Assembly (NCBI GenBank): GCA_028825475.1
Contig: JAPKAB010000001.1
Location: 172,709-236,708 of the forward strand
Direction: 5' to 3'
DNA: 64,000 nucleotides
Source: Ascidiaceihabitans sp.
Lineage (GTDB): Bacteria; Pseudomonadota; Alphaproteobacteria; Rhodobacterales; Rhodobacteraceae
The position numbers and the translations under genes are program-made. Positions 36,184 through 44,301 of the stretch are shown here, piece by piece; position 1 is the stretch's first letter; each line of letters begins with the position of its first letter. The notes beneath the pieces were generated by a model that saw only the letters and a list, made by a program, of their open reading frames with translations, had not been told where the DNA came from and did no database searches.

Positions 36184-37002
36184 ATGACCGATCTACTGAC
36201 CATCGAAAACCTTGGTAACCTGCTCATGCTTTGCTTTTTGCAGGCTGTTTTGGGTTTTGATAACTTGCTTTACATCAGCATTGAAAGCCAACGGGCACCT
36301 GTTGCCCAACAAGCTGCTGTGCGTCGTTGGGGCATCTTAATTGCCGTTGCACTACGCGTTGTATTGCTATTTGTGATGATCCAACTGATCGATGCGATGG
36401 CAGAACCCTTTGTTATCCTTGACTGGACTGGCGTGATTACGGGCGGTGTGAACTTTGCCACCTGCGTATTTATCCTTGGTGGTATTTTCATCATGTATAC
36501 AGCCGTCAAAGAAATCGGTCATATGCTTTCTATCGAACACCTTGATACGGATTTGGCTAACAAATCTGGGAAATCGGCGAAACAGGTTGTGGTTATGATC
36601 GTGGTCATGAACCTCATCTTCTCTTTCGACTCGGTTCTATCTGCCCTCGCGATCACCGATGTCTTCCCAATCCTTGCGACTGCAATCTTGCTTTCAGGCC
36701 TTGCGATGCTTTTGCTGGCTGACAGCGTCACACGCTTCCTTGAAGCCAACCGCATGTATGAGGTCCTTGGCCTGTTCATCTTGTTGATCGTTGGTGTGGT
36801 TTTGATCGGTGAAGCGGGTCAAGCAGCGGCACATGCGATGCACGACGATGCGTTGGCGCTGCGCTTGTTCGGCTACGAAGTCATCCCGATGTCTAAAACG
36901 ACATTCTACTTCTCAGTATTGGTGTTGGTCGCCGTTGAAGTCATTCAATCGGGCTACTCACGCAAACTGAACGCGGAACGCCGCACTGGCTCAAAGCACT
37001 AA
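36184..37002 (+). CDS. TerC-family integral membrane protein
   Basis: 272 residues with seven to eight helices. TerC hallmarks are the acidic membrane residues in AVLGFDNLLYIS and MNLIFSFDSVLSALAITD, which are thought to bind a metal ion; relatives export manganese or take part in tellurite/stress complexes. It heads a same-strand run with a microprotein, XpaC and TelA, the classic Ter-associated partners. The 120-base leader holds a 12-base palindrome (TAACAATTGTTA, 36104-36115) but no recognisable manganese riboswitch. CTTGGGGACTCCAC precedes ATG. Confidence 0.92.
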   Translation: MTDLLTIENLGNLLMLCFLQAVLGFDNLLYISIESQRAPVAQQAAVRRWGILIAVALRVVLLFVMIQLIDAMAEPFVILDWTGVITGGVNFATCVFILGGIFIMYTAVKEIGHMLSIEHLDTDLANKSGKSAKQVVVMIVVMNLIFSFDSVLSALAITDVFPILATAILLSGLAMLLLADSVTRFLEANRMYEVLGLFILLIVGVVLIGEAGQAAAHAMHDDALALRLFGYEVIPMSKTTFYFSVLVLVAVEVIQSGYSRKLNAERRTGSKH

Positions 37003-37071
37003 TCACCATAGAAAACGGATGCGGACTTGTGAAAGCCCGCATCATTCTTACATCCTGTCCAAGGGGGACAC

Positions 37072-37161
37072 ATGGGACCTAAATCGTTTCGCAAGATCGC
37101 ATATTCTGCGCTGATCGTTTTGATGTTCGGTGTGACGACCGGTTGGCTGGGAGGTCTATAA
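37072..37161 (+). CDS. 29-residue single-pass membrane microprotein between TerC and XpaC
   Basis: A 30-codon frame from ATG 37072 to TAA 37159-37161, preceded by AGGGGG eight bases upstream. It has a basic start (MGPKSFRKIAY), one hydrophobic helix (SALIVLMFGVTTGWLGGL) and ends two codons before the XpaC ribosome binding site, which lies inside its last codons (GGGAGG, 37149-37154). It is too short for usual gene callers. The size, a good ribosome site, positive-inside topology and position in the run support a real gene; translation has not been shown. Confidence 0.65.
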   Translation: MGPKSFRKIAYSALIVLMFGVTTGWLGGL

Positions 37162-37164
37162 AGC

Positions 37165-38061
37165 ATGGCAAAGAAATTTGGCGGTCAGTTTAGCCCAGAT
37201 GGCGACACACCCGAACGCGGTGAAATTCAAACAGGCGCTTATGAAAAAGCGCGTGTTGATCCTGTGGGTGCCCGCTCTAACATGCTGTTCATTCCTGCCA
37301 TTCCGATGGTGTTTATGTCCCTCAATGATGGTGCTGTTGCACTTACCGTCGCGCTAATCTCGGCCGCAATGCTGACCTTAGCCGCGTGGTTGCTGCGCGG
37401 CGGCCTCACGGCTGAAGCAGAATATAACGCGCGCAAAGTGGCGCGTCGCCCTGCCCTGCCACGCAAACTGATCTCAACGGCCCTAACAGGACTTGGCATC
37501 GCATTCGCGGCCTACCGCTCTGAACCGGGCATTGTGGCCCCAATCCTTTATGGTTTGGCTGCCGCAGGCCTGCACGTTGCTGCATTTGGTATCGATCCGC
37601 TGCGCTCTAAGGGGATGGAAGGTATCGACACGCACCAACAAGATCGCGTTGCCAGCGTCGTCGACAAGGCCGAGAAATACTTAAGCCAAATGTCAGACGC
37701 GATGCTGCGCTCTGGTGATCGCAAGATGGAAGTCAAACTAAACGCGTTCCAAAACAAAGCACGCGATCTGATCCGCACGGTCGAAGAAGACCCGCGCGAC
37801 CTGACTGCTGCCCGTAAATATCTGGGCGTCTATTTGATGGGCGCACGTGACGCGACAGTGAAATTTGCGGACATCTACAGCCGCACAAAAGACGAAAAGG
37901 CGCGCAGTGACTACGCCACCTTGCTCAGCGATCTGAGCAAAGGCTTTGATGCGCGCACCGCCAAGTTACTGCTGGATGACCGCAGTGATCTAAATATTGA
38001 AATCGACGTGTTGCGCGATCGATTGAAACAAGAAGGCGTCGTCCTAGACCGCGCCCAATAA
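37165..38061 (+). CDS. XpaC-family membrane protein
   Basis: 298 residues. Two hydrophobic hairpins (about 40-75 and 105-145) precede a cytoplasmic helical region with KVARRPALPRK between them, then a soluble domain (LSQMSDAMLRSGDRKMEVKLNAFQNKARDLI and YLGVYLMGARDATVKFADIYS) matching the XpaC family, once called 5-bromo-4-chloroindolyl phosphate hydrolysis proteins. XpaC is almost always next to TelA. Its start lies three bases after the microprotein stop, so it is translationally coupled. The helical domain probably contacts TelA. Confidence 0.85.
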   Translation: MAKKFGGQFSPDGDTPERGEIQTGAYEKARVDPVGARSNMLFIPAIPMVFMSLNDGAVALTVALISAAMLTLAAWLLRGGLTAEAEYNARKVARRPALPRKLISTALTGLGIAFAAYRSEPGIVAPILYGLAAAGLHVAAFGIDPLRSKGMEGIDTHQQDRVASVVDKAEKYLSQMSDAMLRSGDRKMEVKLNAFQNKARDLIRTVEEDPRDLTAARKYLGVYLMGARDATVKFADIYSRTKDEKARSDYATLLSDLSKGFDARTAKLLLDDRSDLNIEIDVLRDRLKQEGVVLDRAQ

Positions 38062-38082
38062 TTTATAACGAGAGGACTACCT

Positions 38083-39279
38083 ATGTCTGAGAATACACGC
38101 CAACAGGCCGAAAAATCATTAGCCGCAATCGAAGAAGTCACTGCTGTTGCCCTGCGCGAGCCAAAAGCCGCAGACGAAGTTGTGCTATTTGAGAAAGCGA
38201 ACAAAACAGTTTCCAAAGCGATCCAAAAACGCATGGACGAAATCGACATGACCAGCACACAGTCCATCGTGTCCTTTGGTTCAGCGGCTCAGGCTGAATT
38301 GCAAGTTATCTCACAATCAATGCTGGCTGACGTGCGCAACAAAGATGTGGGTCCAGCCGGCGATTCATTACGCAACATCGTCACAACAATCCGCGGTTTT
38401 TCCGTTTCTGAACTGGACGTGCGCCGCAAACGCTCGTGGTGGGAAAAACTGATCGGTCGCGCAGCACCTTTCGCTAAATTCACAGCCAAGTTTGAAACCG
38501 TCCAAGGCCAAATCGACAAAGTCACTGATGATTTGCTTAGCCATGAGCACACGCTTCTTAAAGATATCAAATCTCTTGATATGCTTTATGAAAAGACACT
38601 CGATTTCTATGACGAGCTGGCGCTGTACATCTCTGCGGGTACTGAGAAATTGGCTGAGTTGGATAACAAGGTTATCCCAAAGAAAGCCACTGCAGTCGAT
38701 AAAGCCAAAGAAGACGATCAAGTTATGGTCGCTCAAGAATTGCGCGATCTGCGTGCCGCACGTGATGATCTAGAACGCCGCGTTCACGATCTGAAATTGA
38801 CACGTCAGGTGACAATGCAGTCCCTACCATCCATCCGTTTGGTTCAGGAAAACGACAAATCATTGGTCACTAAAATCAACTCAACTTTGGTGAACACTGT
38901 TCCTTTGTGGGAAACACAATTGGCACAGGCCGTAACGATCCAGCGCTCTGCAGAAGCTGCAGCAGCCGTGCGTTCAGCCAATGATCTGACCAATGAGTTG
39001 CTCACATCTAACGCTGCAAACCTGCGTTCATCCAACAAATTGATCCGCGAAGAAATGGAACGCGGTGTGTTCGATATCGAAGCAGTGAAACAAGCAAACG
39101 CAGACTTGATCGGTACAATCGAAGAGTCACTTCAGATTGCGGACGACGGAAAAGCAAAACGCGCTGCAGCCGAAGTCGACTTGAAGAAAATGGAAGCAGA
39201 CCTGCGCGATACATTGGCTTCTGCCAAGGCACGCAAAGACAGCACCGCTTCCGAAGCGGCTGCGTCTATCCCGGGTTAA
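38083..39279 (+). CDS. telA: Toxic anion resistance protein TelA
   Basis: 398 residues, soluble and mostly helical, with long heptad-like stretches (residues 60-360) that look like coiled coils. Family segments are EKLIGRAAPFAKFTAKFETVQGQID and VPLWETQLAQAVTIQRSAEAA. TelA was named for tellurite resistance and is now seen as a partner of XpaC and TerC-type proteins in envelope stress responses. It begins 21 bases after XpaC, with GAGAGGA upstream of ATG. Confidence 0.92.
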   Translation: MSENTRQQAEKSLAAIEEVTAVALREPKAADEVVLFEKANKTVSKAIQKRMDEIDMTSTQSIVSFGSAAQAELQVISQSMLADVRNKDVGPAGDSLRNIVTTIRGFSVSELDVRRKRSWWEKLIGRAAPFAKFTAKFETVQGQIDKVTDDLLSHEHTLLKDIKSLDMLYEKTLDFYDELALYISAGTEKLAELDNKVIPKKATAVDKAKEDDQVMVAQELRDLRAARDDLERRVHDLKLTRQVTMQSLPSIRLVQENDKSLVTKINSTLVNTVPLWETQLAQAVTIQRSAEAAAAVRSANDLTNELLTSNAANLRSSNKLIREEMERGVFDIEAVKQANADLIGTIEESLQIADDGKAKRAAAEVDLKKMEADLRDTLASAKARKDSTASEAAASIPG

Positions 39280-39286
39280 GACACCG

Positions 39287-40267
39287 GTGCCGCGCCGAAC
39301 TTGGATCACAACGAAACGTACCCTTGCAGCACTCTGCTGCTTGGGCGCGTTGGTTGCTTGCGATACGTTCCCCGGCCCAAAGTCCGTTTCAACACCACAG
39401 GCGCGGCCCGGCCTTGAGACGTCCGCGCCTGTACCAGAAGTCGCCCAAGCTACTTCTGAAAAAAGTGCTGCACTGCGCAGTTACTTAACTTCTGTACAGT
39501 CATCACAATTGACCAGCGGTTTGCTGCGCCAAGATGGTGGTGGTCCAGACACCCCTTTTACCGCAGATATGCTGGCCCGTAATTTCCAACAGATTACATT
39601 CTACAACGAATACTCCTCAGCAGGATTACCCTTGGGTGTTTCGGGGAAACTGCGCCGTTGGAATCAACCCATCCGCTTTGCCATTGAATTTGGAAACTCG
39701 GTTCCCAGGTCCCAAAAGCGTCGCGACCGCACAGATGTTGCGAAGATCGCCAAACGCCTAGGCGATGTCACAGGCCACCCTGTCACAGTCGGTGGCCCTG
39801 CCAACTTCTATGTCCTGTTCGTCGGCGAAGATGACCGCGCGGATGTGATCGACCAAATGGCTGGCCGTTTACCGGGCGTTGAGAATGCCAACCTCACCAG
39901 CCTGCGCAATCTGTCCGATGACATCTACTGCGCCGTTGCCGCCTATTCCGCAGGTCCAGACAGCAGTATCTACACCGCTGCGGTTGCCGTAATTCGCGCC
40001 GAAAACCCTGATCTGCTGCGCCTTGCCTGCATTCATGAGGAACTCTCCCAAGCGATGGGATTGGCAAACGACAGCCCAACTGCGCGCCCCTCGATCTTTA
40101 ACGATGACGATGAATTTGCGTTGCTGACCAACCACGACGAACTGCTGCTTCAAATGTTGTATGATCAACGCCTAAAGGCTGGCATGACATTGGATGAAGC
40201 GACGCCAATCATCCGCACACTTGCAACCGAACTGACATCTGAGCCACTTGTTATGGCGGCCCAGTAA
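39287..40267 (+). CDS. DUF2927 lipoprotein
   Basis: 326 residues. A lipobox LGALVAC (about residues 18-25) predicts a lipoprotein, and the body is DUF2927 with the signature CIHEELSQAMGLANDSPTARPSIFNDDDEFA; the His-Glu pair resembles a zinc-metalloprotease HExxH site (HEELSQ) but without its second His, so catalysis is uncertain. The start is GTG 39287, seven bases after the telA stop. The position inside the TelA run is the main clue to function; I cannot assign one. Confidence 0.82.
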   Translation: MPRRTWITTKRTLAALCCLGALVACDTFPGPKSVSTPQARPGLETSAPVPEVAQATSEKSAALRSYLTSVQSSQLTSGLLRQDGGGPDTPFTADMLARNFQQITFYNEYSSAGLPLGVSGKLRRWNQPIRFAIEFGNSVPRSQKRRDRTDVAKIAKRLGDVTGHPVTVGGPANFYVLFVGEDDRADVIDQMAGRLPGVENANLTSLRNLSDDIYCAVAAYSAGPDSSIYTAAVAVIRAENPDLLRLACIHEELSQAMGLANDSPTARPSIFNDDDEFALLTNHDELLLQMLYDQRLKAGMTLDEATPIIRTLATELTSEPLVMAAQ

Positions 40268-40310
40268 ACCGACGCATTACAGACATAATACCGACGTTAT
40301 ACCGACGTCG
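40268..40310. repeat. ACCGACG-type repeat, intergenic copy
   Basis: Between the DUF2927 and SPFH genes the segment holds ACCGACGCATTACAGACAT (40268-40286) and ACGTTATACCGACGT (40294-40308). Both units recur, in swapped order, inside the dtd gene at 42974-43010, the first with one mismatch. The unit ACCGACG itself occurs three times here. Confidence 0.6.
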
Positions 40311-40350
40311 AAATTCGGGGCCCTGCCCCTCACATAAGGAGACCTACAAG

Positions 40351-41454
40351 ATGGGTATTTTTGATTTTCTGACCGGTGAATTCATCGACGTCATCCACTG
40401 GGTCGACGACACGCGTGATACCATGGTCTCCCGTTTTGAACGCGAAGGCCACGAGATCAAGTACGGTGCGAAACTGACTGTGCGCGAAGGCCAAGCGGCC
40501 GTGTTCATCCACGAGGGTCAATTGGCCGATGTCTTCACCCCTGGTCTCTACATGCTTGAAACCAACAACATGCCGTTGATGACAACGCTGCAGCATTGGG
40601 ATCACGGCTTTAAAAGCCCATTTAAATCAGAGATCTATTACGTAAACACCACACGTTTTAACGACCTAAAATGGGGTACAAAGAACCCAATCATCTGCCG
40701 CGATCCTGAATTTGGTCCGGTCCGTTTGCGTGCCTTCGGCACCTATTCTGTTCGTGTTGTTGACCCTGCAAAGTTCCTCACTGAAATCGTTGGCACAGAC
40801 GGCGAATTCACGATGGACGAGATCAGCTTCCAGATCCGCAACATCATCGTTCAAGAATTCTCACGTACCATTGCACGCTCAGGTATTCCGGTTTTGGATA
40901 TGGCTGCAAACGCCCGTGAACTTGGGAAATTGGTTGGCAAAGAGATCGAAAATCAGCTGGCTGAATATGGTCTGGCACTTCCTGAACTTTACATTGAAAA
41001 CATCAGCTTACCACCAGCCGTCGAAGAGGTGATGGACAAGCGTTCGTCCATGGGCGTCATTGGTAATCTCAATGAATACATGCAGTTCCAAACCGCTGAG
41101 GCGATGGGCCGTGATGGCGCAGGCGCTGGCGCACTTCAAACAGGTATTGGCGCTGGCATGGGTATGCAAATGGCAGCTAATGCGGGTCCATGGGGGGCAC
41201 AACCTGCGCCTGTAAAACCTGCTGCTGTGGCACCACCACCCCCACCTGTTGAGCATGTTTGGCACATTGCTGTTGATGGCAACACCACCGGTCCTTTCTC
41301 AAAAGCAGCTATGGGGCGCAAAGCAACGGACGGTGATTTGACCCGCGAAACCTTTGTTTGGACCGCAGGCCAAGACGGCTGGAAAAAGGCTGAAGACGTG
41401 CAGGAATTGGCACAGCTCTTTACGATCTTGCCGCCCCCACCACCAGGCGCATAA
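40351..41454 (+). CDS. SPFH-domain protein with C-terminal GYF_2 domain
   Basis: 367 residues. The SPFH (band-7-like) domain fills about residues 20-285 (AAVFIHEGQLADVFTPGLYMLETNN, then RLRAFGTYSVRVVDPAKFLTEIVG, the YdjI-like form). A proline-rich linker PAAVAPPPPPVEHVW leads to a GYF_2 domain (about 305-365, WHIAVDGNTTGPFSKAAMGRKATDGDLTRETFVWTAG). GYF domains bind proline-rich peptides. YdjI-type SPFH proteins sit in ydjGHI operons of Bacillus and are linked to membrane stress. AAGGAGACC precedes ATG 40351 strongly. Confidence 0.88.
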   Translation: MGIFDFLTGEFIDVIHWVDDTRDTMVSRFEREGHEIKYGAKLTVREGQAAVFIHEGQLADVFTPGLYMLETNNMPLMTTLQHWDHGFKSPFKSEIYYVNTTRFNDLKWGTKNPIICRDPEFGPVRLRAFGTYSVRVVDPAKFLTEIVGTDGEFTMDEISFQIRNIIVQEFSRTIARSGIPVLDMAANARELGKLVGKEIENQLAEYGLALPELYIENISLPPAVEEVMDKRSSMGVIGNLNEYMQFQTAEAMGRDGAGAGALQTGIGAGMGMQMAANAGPWGAQPAPVKPAAVAPPPPPVEHVWHIAVDGNTTGPFSKAAMGRKATDGDLTRETFVWTAGQDGWKKAEDVQELAQLFTILPPPPPGA

Positions 41455-41520
41455 GCCGATAAAAACAATAGCGTGGCGCATCATTGCGCCGCGCACTCCT
41501 CGACAGGGTGATGCTGCCAG

Positions 41521-42648
41521 ATGACCGAATTCGAAACCCCACCACCCGCACCCGTGCGCGAGCATCGCTTTCCGTGTGACAATTGCGGTTCCGATTTCCG
41601 CTTTGATCCGTCCAATGAAACACTGACCTGCGATCACTGTGGCAACACCGATCGTATCGCCGAAATATCAGGCGATCATCATCCCATCCGCGAACTTGAT
41701 TACCGCGATGCGCTCGAAGCCGATTTGTCGCAATCCGACATCGAAGAAACCCGCGTTTCCAAGTGCCCCAATTGCGCAGCCCAAGTTAAGTTAAGCGAAA
41801 GCACCCACGCGGCGGAATGCCCGTTTTGCGCAACACCAGTCGTTGTCGATACAGGCACACACCGACACTTCAAACCACGTGGATTGCTGCCCTTCGCCTT
41901 AGAGGAAAAGACCGCCCGTGATGCCATGACAAATTGGTTGGGCAGCTTATGGTTCGCACCGTCTGGCCTCAAGGAATACGCCCGTAAAGGTCGGAAGATG
42001 CAGGGTATTTATGTGCCTTACTGGACCTTTGATGCCGATACAAAATCCCAATACACAGGCCAACGTGGCACGGTTTACTACGAGACCCAAACCGTGATGC
42101 GCGATGGCAAACAGGTACAGGTACAGGTTTCCAAAATCAGCTGGAACAACGCGCGAGGTCGGGTTCAACGCTTTTTTGACGATGTACTGGTTCTCGCCTC
42201 AACCTCCCTGCCCAAGAAATTCACCGATGCACTAGAGCCATGGGACCTATCCGCACTTGAGCCCTACAGCCCTGAATACCTCGCTGGCTTTCGGGCCGAA
42301 GGCTATAGCGTTGAACTTAAGGACGGCTTCACTGAGGCGCGCGCTTATATGGACCGCGTTATTGAACGCGATGTTAAGTTCGATATCGGCGGGGACCGCC
42401 AACGCATTCATCAACTGGAAACCAAACTGGGCGATTTGACGTTTAAACACATCCTCCTTCCAGTCTGGTTGGCCGCCTATAAATATCGCGGCAAAACCTA
42501 TCGCTTTGTCGTAAACGGGCGCACTGGGCAGGTTCAGGGCGAACGCCCCTACTCTGCCATCAAAATTGCCATAGCCGTTATTGTCGGGCTGCTTATCGCT
42601 GCTGCGGTGGGGTATGGTGTCGCCCTAAGCGAAGCGGCTAACTCATAA
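41521..42648 (+). CDS. Zinc-ribbon membrane protein (YdjG/TFIIB-type ribbons)
   Basis: 375 residues. Two zinc ribbons are visible: Cys19/Cys22 with Cys37/Cys40, and Cys82/Cys85 with Cys100/Cys103. A soluble region with beta-rich segments follows ([47 protein letters not shown]), then one C-terminal membrane helix (about 350-370, [18 protein letters not shown]). Similar proteins are sometimes mis-annotated as primosomal helicases; there is no helicase motif here. It matches the ydjG-type partner of SPFH proteins and is the last member of the TerC-to-zinc-ribbon run. Confidence 0.85.
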   Translation: MTEFETPPPAPVREHRFPCDNCGSDFRFDPSNETLTCDHCGNTDRIAEISGDHHPIRELDYRDALEADLSQSDIEETRVSKCPNCAAQVKLSESTHAAECPFCATPVVVDTGTHRHFKPRGLLPFALEEKTARDAMTNWLGSLWFAPSGLKEYARKGRKMQGIYVPYWTFDADTKSQYTGQRGTVYYETQTVMRDGKQVQVQVSKISWNNARGRVQRFFDDVLVLASTSLPKKFTDALEPWDLSALEPYSPEYLAGFRAEGYSVELKDGFTEARAYMDRVIERDVKFDIGGDRQRIHQLETKLGDLTFKHILLPVWLAAYKYRGKTYRFVVNGRTGQVQGERPYSAIKIAIAVIVGLLIAAAVGYGVALSEAANS

Positions 42649-42664
42649 ACTTTGGGAGACTGAA

Positions 42665-43108
42665 ATGCGCGCATTGATACAACGTGTGACCGAGGCGGAT
42701 GTAGCCGTTGATGGTCAGGTCATCGGGCAATGCGGTGCGGGGATGTTGATCCTTGTTTGTGCAATGCCAGACGACACCGAGGCCACAGCTGACACGCTCG
42801 CTCAAAAGATCGCGAAGTTGCGTATTTTCAAGGACGATGCAGGAAAGATGAACCTATCGCTGTTGCAATCAGGTGGGAGCGCATTGGTGGTCAGTCAGTT
42901 CACGTTGGCCGCCGACACATCGCGCGGCAATCGCCCTGGATTTTCCGGCGCGGCAAAGCCCGACATCGCACATACGTTATACCGACGTTTTACCGACGCG
43001 TTACAGACATTGGGAATTGCCACTGAAACAGGTGAGTTTGGGGCCGACATGCAAGTGTCACTTACCAACGATGGACCCGTCACAATATGGATTGATACAG
43101 ACGCTTAG
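42665..43108 (+). CDS. dtd: D-aminoacyl-tRNA deacylase
   Basis: 147 residues. The catalytic gate motifs are [24 protein letters not shown] and [10 protein letters not shown] near the C terminus, the Gly-cisPro type. It removes D-amino acids from tRNA. GGGAGACTGAA precedes ATG 42665, 16 bases after the zinc-ribbon gene. Part of it ([15 protein letters not shown]) is encoded by a short DNA repeat shared with the region at 40268-40310. It ends two bases before the convergent HlyD gene. Confidence 0.93.
   Translation: MRALIQRVTEADVAVDGQVIGQCGAGMLILVCAMPDDTEATADTLAQKIAKLRIFKDDAGKMNLSLLQSGGSALVVSQFTLAADTSRGNRPGFSGAAKPDIAHTLYRRFTDALQTLGIATETGEFGADMQVSLTNDGPVTIWIDTDA
42974..43010. repeat. ACCGACG-type repeat, copy inside dtd
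   Basis: ACGTTATACCGACGT (42974-42988) and ACCGACGCGTTACAGACAT (42992-43010) lie in the dtd reading frame and match the intergenic copy at 40268-40310 with one mismatch, in the opposite order of units. Confidence 0.6.
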
Positions 43109-43110
43109 GC

Positions 43111-44301
43111 CTATGGTTCGCGGAATGCTTCGCGTGATTTATACAGCGGCTTAAGCAGGTATTGCAGAACCGTTTTAGAGCCCGTGTGCAACTCAACAGA
43201 CGCCTGCATGCCCGGGCGGATTGAGATGCTGGCCTGACGTTCTGTCAGGTTTGTGGTACCCACGCTTAGGGTCACTTTATAGTGCGGATTGCCGTCAGCC
43301 GTCCGTGCATTTTCGTCCTTGAACGTATCCGCTGAAATCAACGTCACCTTGCCTTTGAGCGTGCCATAAATCGTGTAATCATAAGCAGATAGCTTAACTG
43401 TCGCCTCTTGGCCCGGACGAACGTTCGCGATGTTTTCAGGGGCCACACGTGCCTCAACAAACAGTTCTTCGTCCAGTGGTATAATCTGCAGGATTTCTTC
43501 GCCCGGACGAACAACGCCCCCAATTGTCGTTACGCTTAGATTGTTGACGATACCCTTCATCGGAGACAGCAAAACCGTACGGCTTAGTTGGTCCATACTA
43601 GACTTAAGGTTTTGGCGCAGTGTGGCCAATTCTTTGAGCGTGTCAGAAAACTCTTGGGCGCGGTTCAATTCCGTTTGAGTGACGATCTCATCAAGGCGAA
43701 TGCGTGCGTCAGCGTGTGCTTTGCGAGCACGGGTAACCTCTATCAATGAAACGATATTTTTCTTCAAAAGGTTCTCAAGTAAGCCACGTTCTTTTGTCGC
43801 TTCGTCCATTACACGTTGCGCGCCTTCACGGCGGCTCACAAAGTCAGATTGGCGTGCCTGTAGCAACGCGCGTTCGGATGCAACAACACCTGGCGTTCGG
43901 TTCACAATCGTGTCTGGAACCGTGAAATCAAACTGGCCCGCCAGCTCAGCTTCAAGGCGTAAACGGCGGACTTCCAGGGCTGTTATCTGCTCTTGCAAAT
44001 CGTCTACAGCTGATTTGAATTGCGTGCCCTGTAGACGTGCTAGTGGGTCACCACGCTCAACGATATCGCCTTCTTTGACAGCCAGCTCAGCCAGAATACC
44101 ACCCTCAAGGTTTTGGATAATCTGAGGGCGTGAAGACGAAATCATTGACCCTTCAGCACGCACAATTTCATCGATCCATGCAAACGCTGCCCAAAATAAA
44201 AAAACGAAAACGGCCAAGCCACTAAGCCAAACAACCGCACTTGGCCCACGCATGTCTGTTTTCATTTGCGCATTCAGATTTGTGTGGCTGGCAATGCTCA
44301 T
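43111..44301 (-). CDS. HlyD-family type I secretion adaptor
   Basis: 396 residues. One N-terminal membrane helix (about 25-45, VVWLSGLAVFVFLFWAAFAWI) is followed by a biotinyl/lipoyl-like hairpin (QIIQNLEGGILAELAVKEGDIVERGDPLARL), a long coiled coil (100-250) and a C-terminal beta barrel. It bridges the ABC exporter and TolC in the periplasm. Its start overlaps the exporter stop by four bases. It is the last gene of the adhesin secretion operon. Confidence 0.93.
   Translation of the reverse strand: MSIASHTNLNAQMKTDMRGPSAVVWLSGLAVFVFLFWAAFAWIDEIVRAEGSMISSSRPQIIQNLEGGILAELAVKEGDIVERGDPLARLQGTQFKSAVDDLQEQITALEVRRLRLEAELAGQFDFTVPDTIVNRTPGVVASERALLQARQSDFVSRREGAQRVMDEATKERGLLENLLKKNIVSLIEVTRARKAHADARIRLDEIVTQTELNRAQEFSDTLKELATLRQNLKSSMDQLSRTVLLSPMKGIVNNLSVTTIGGVVRPGEEILQIIPLDEELFVEARVAPENIANVRPGQEATVKLSAYDYTIYGTLKGKVTLISADTFKDENARTADGNPHYKVTLSVGTTNLTERQASISIRPGMQASVELHTGSKTVLQYLLKPLYKSREAFREP

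Noticed and set aside
41521..42648. Zinc-ribbon protein as primosomal helicase PriA-like
   Set aside because: No Walker or helicase motifs occur; similarity is limited to the zinc ribbons.
42665..43108. A frame shift inside dtd at the repeat
   Set aside because: The reading frame is continuous and family motifs lie on both sides in frame, so dtd appears intact.
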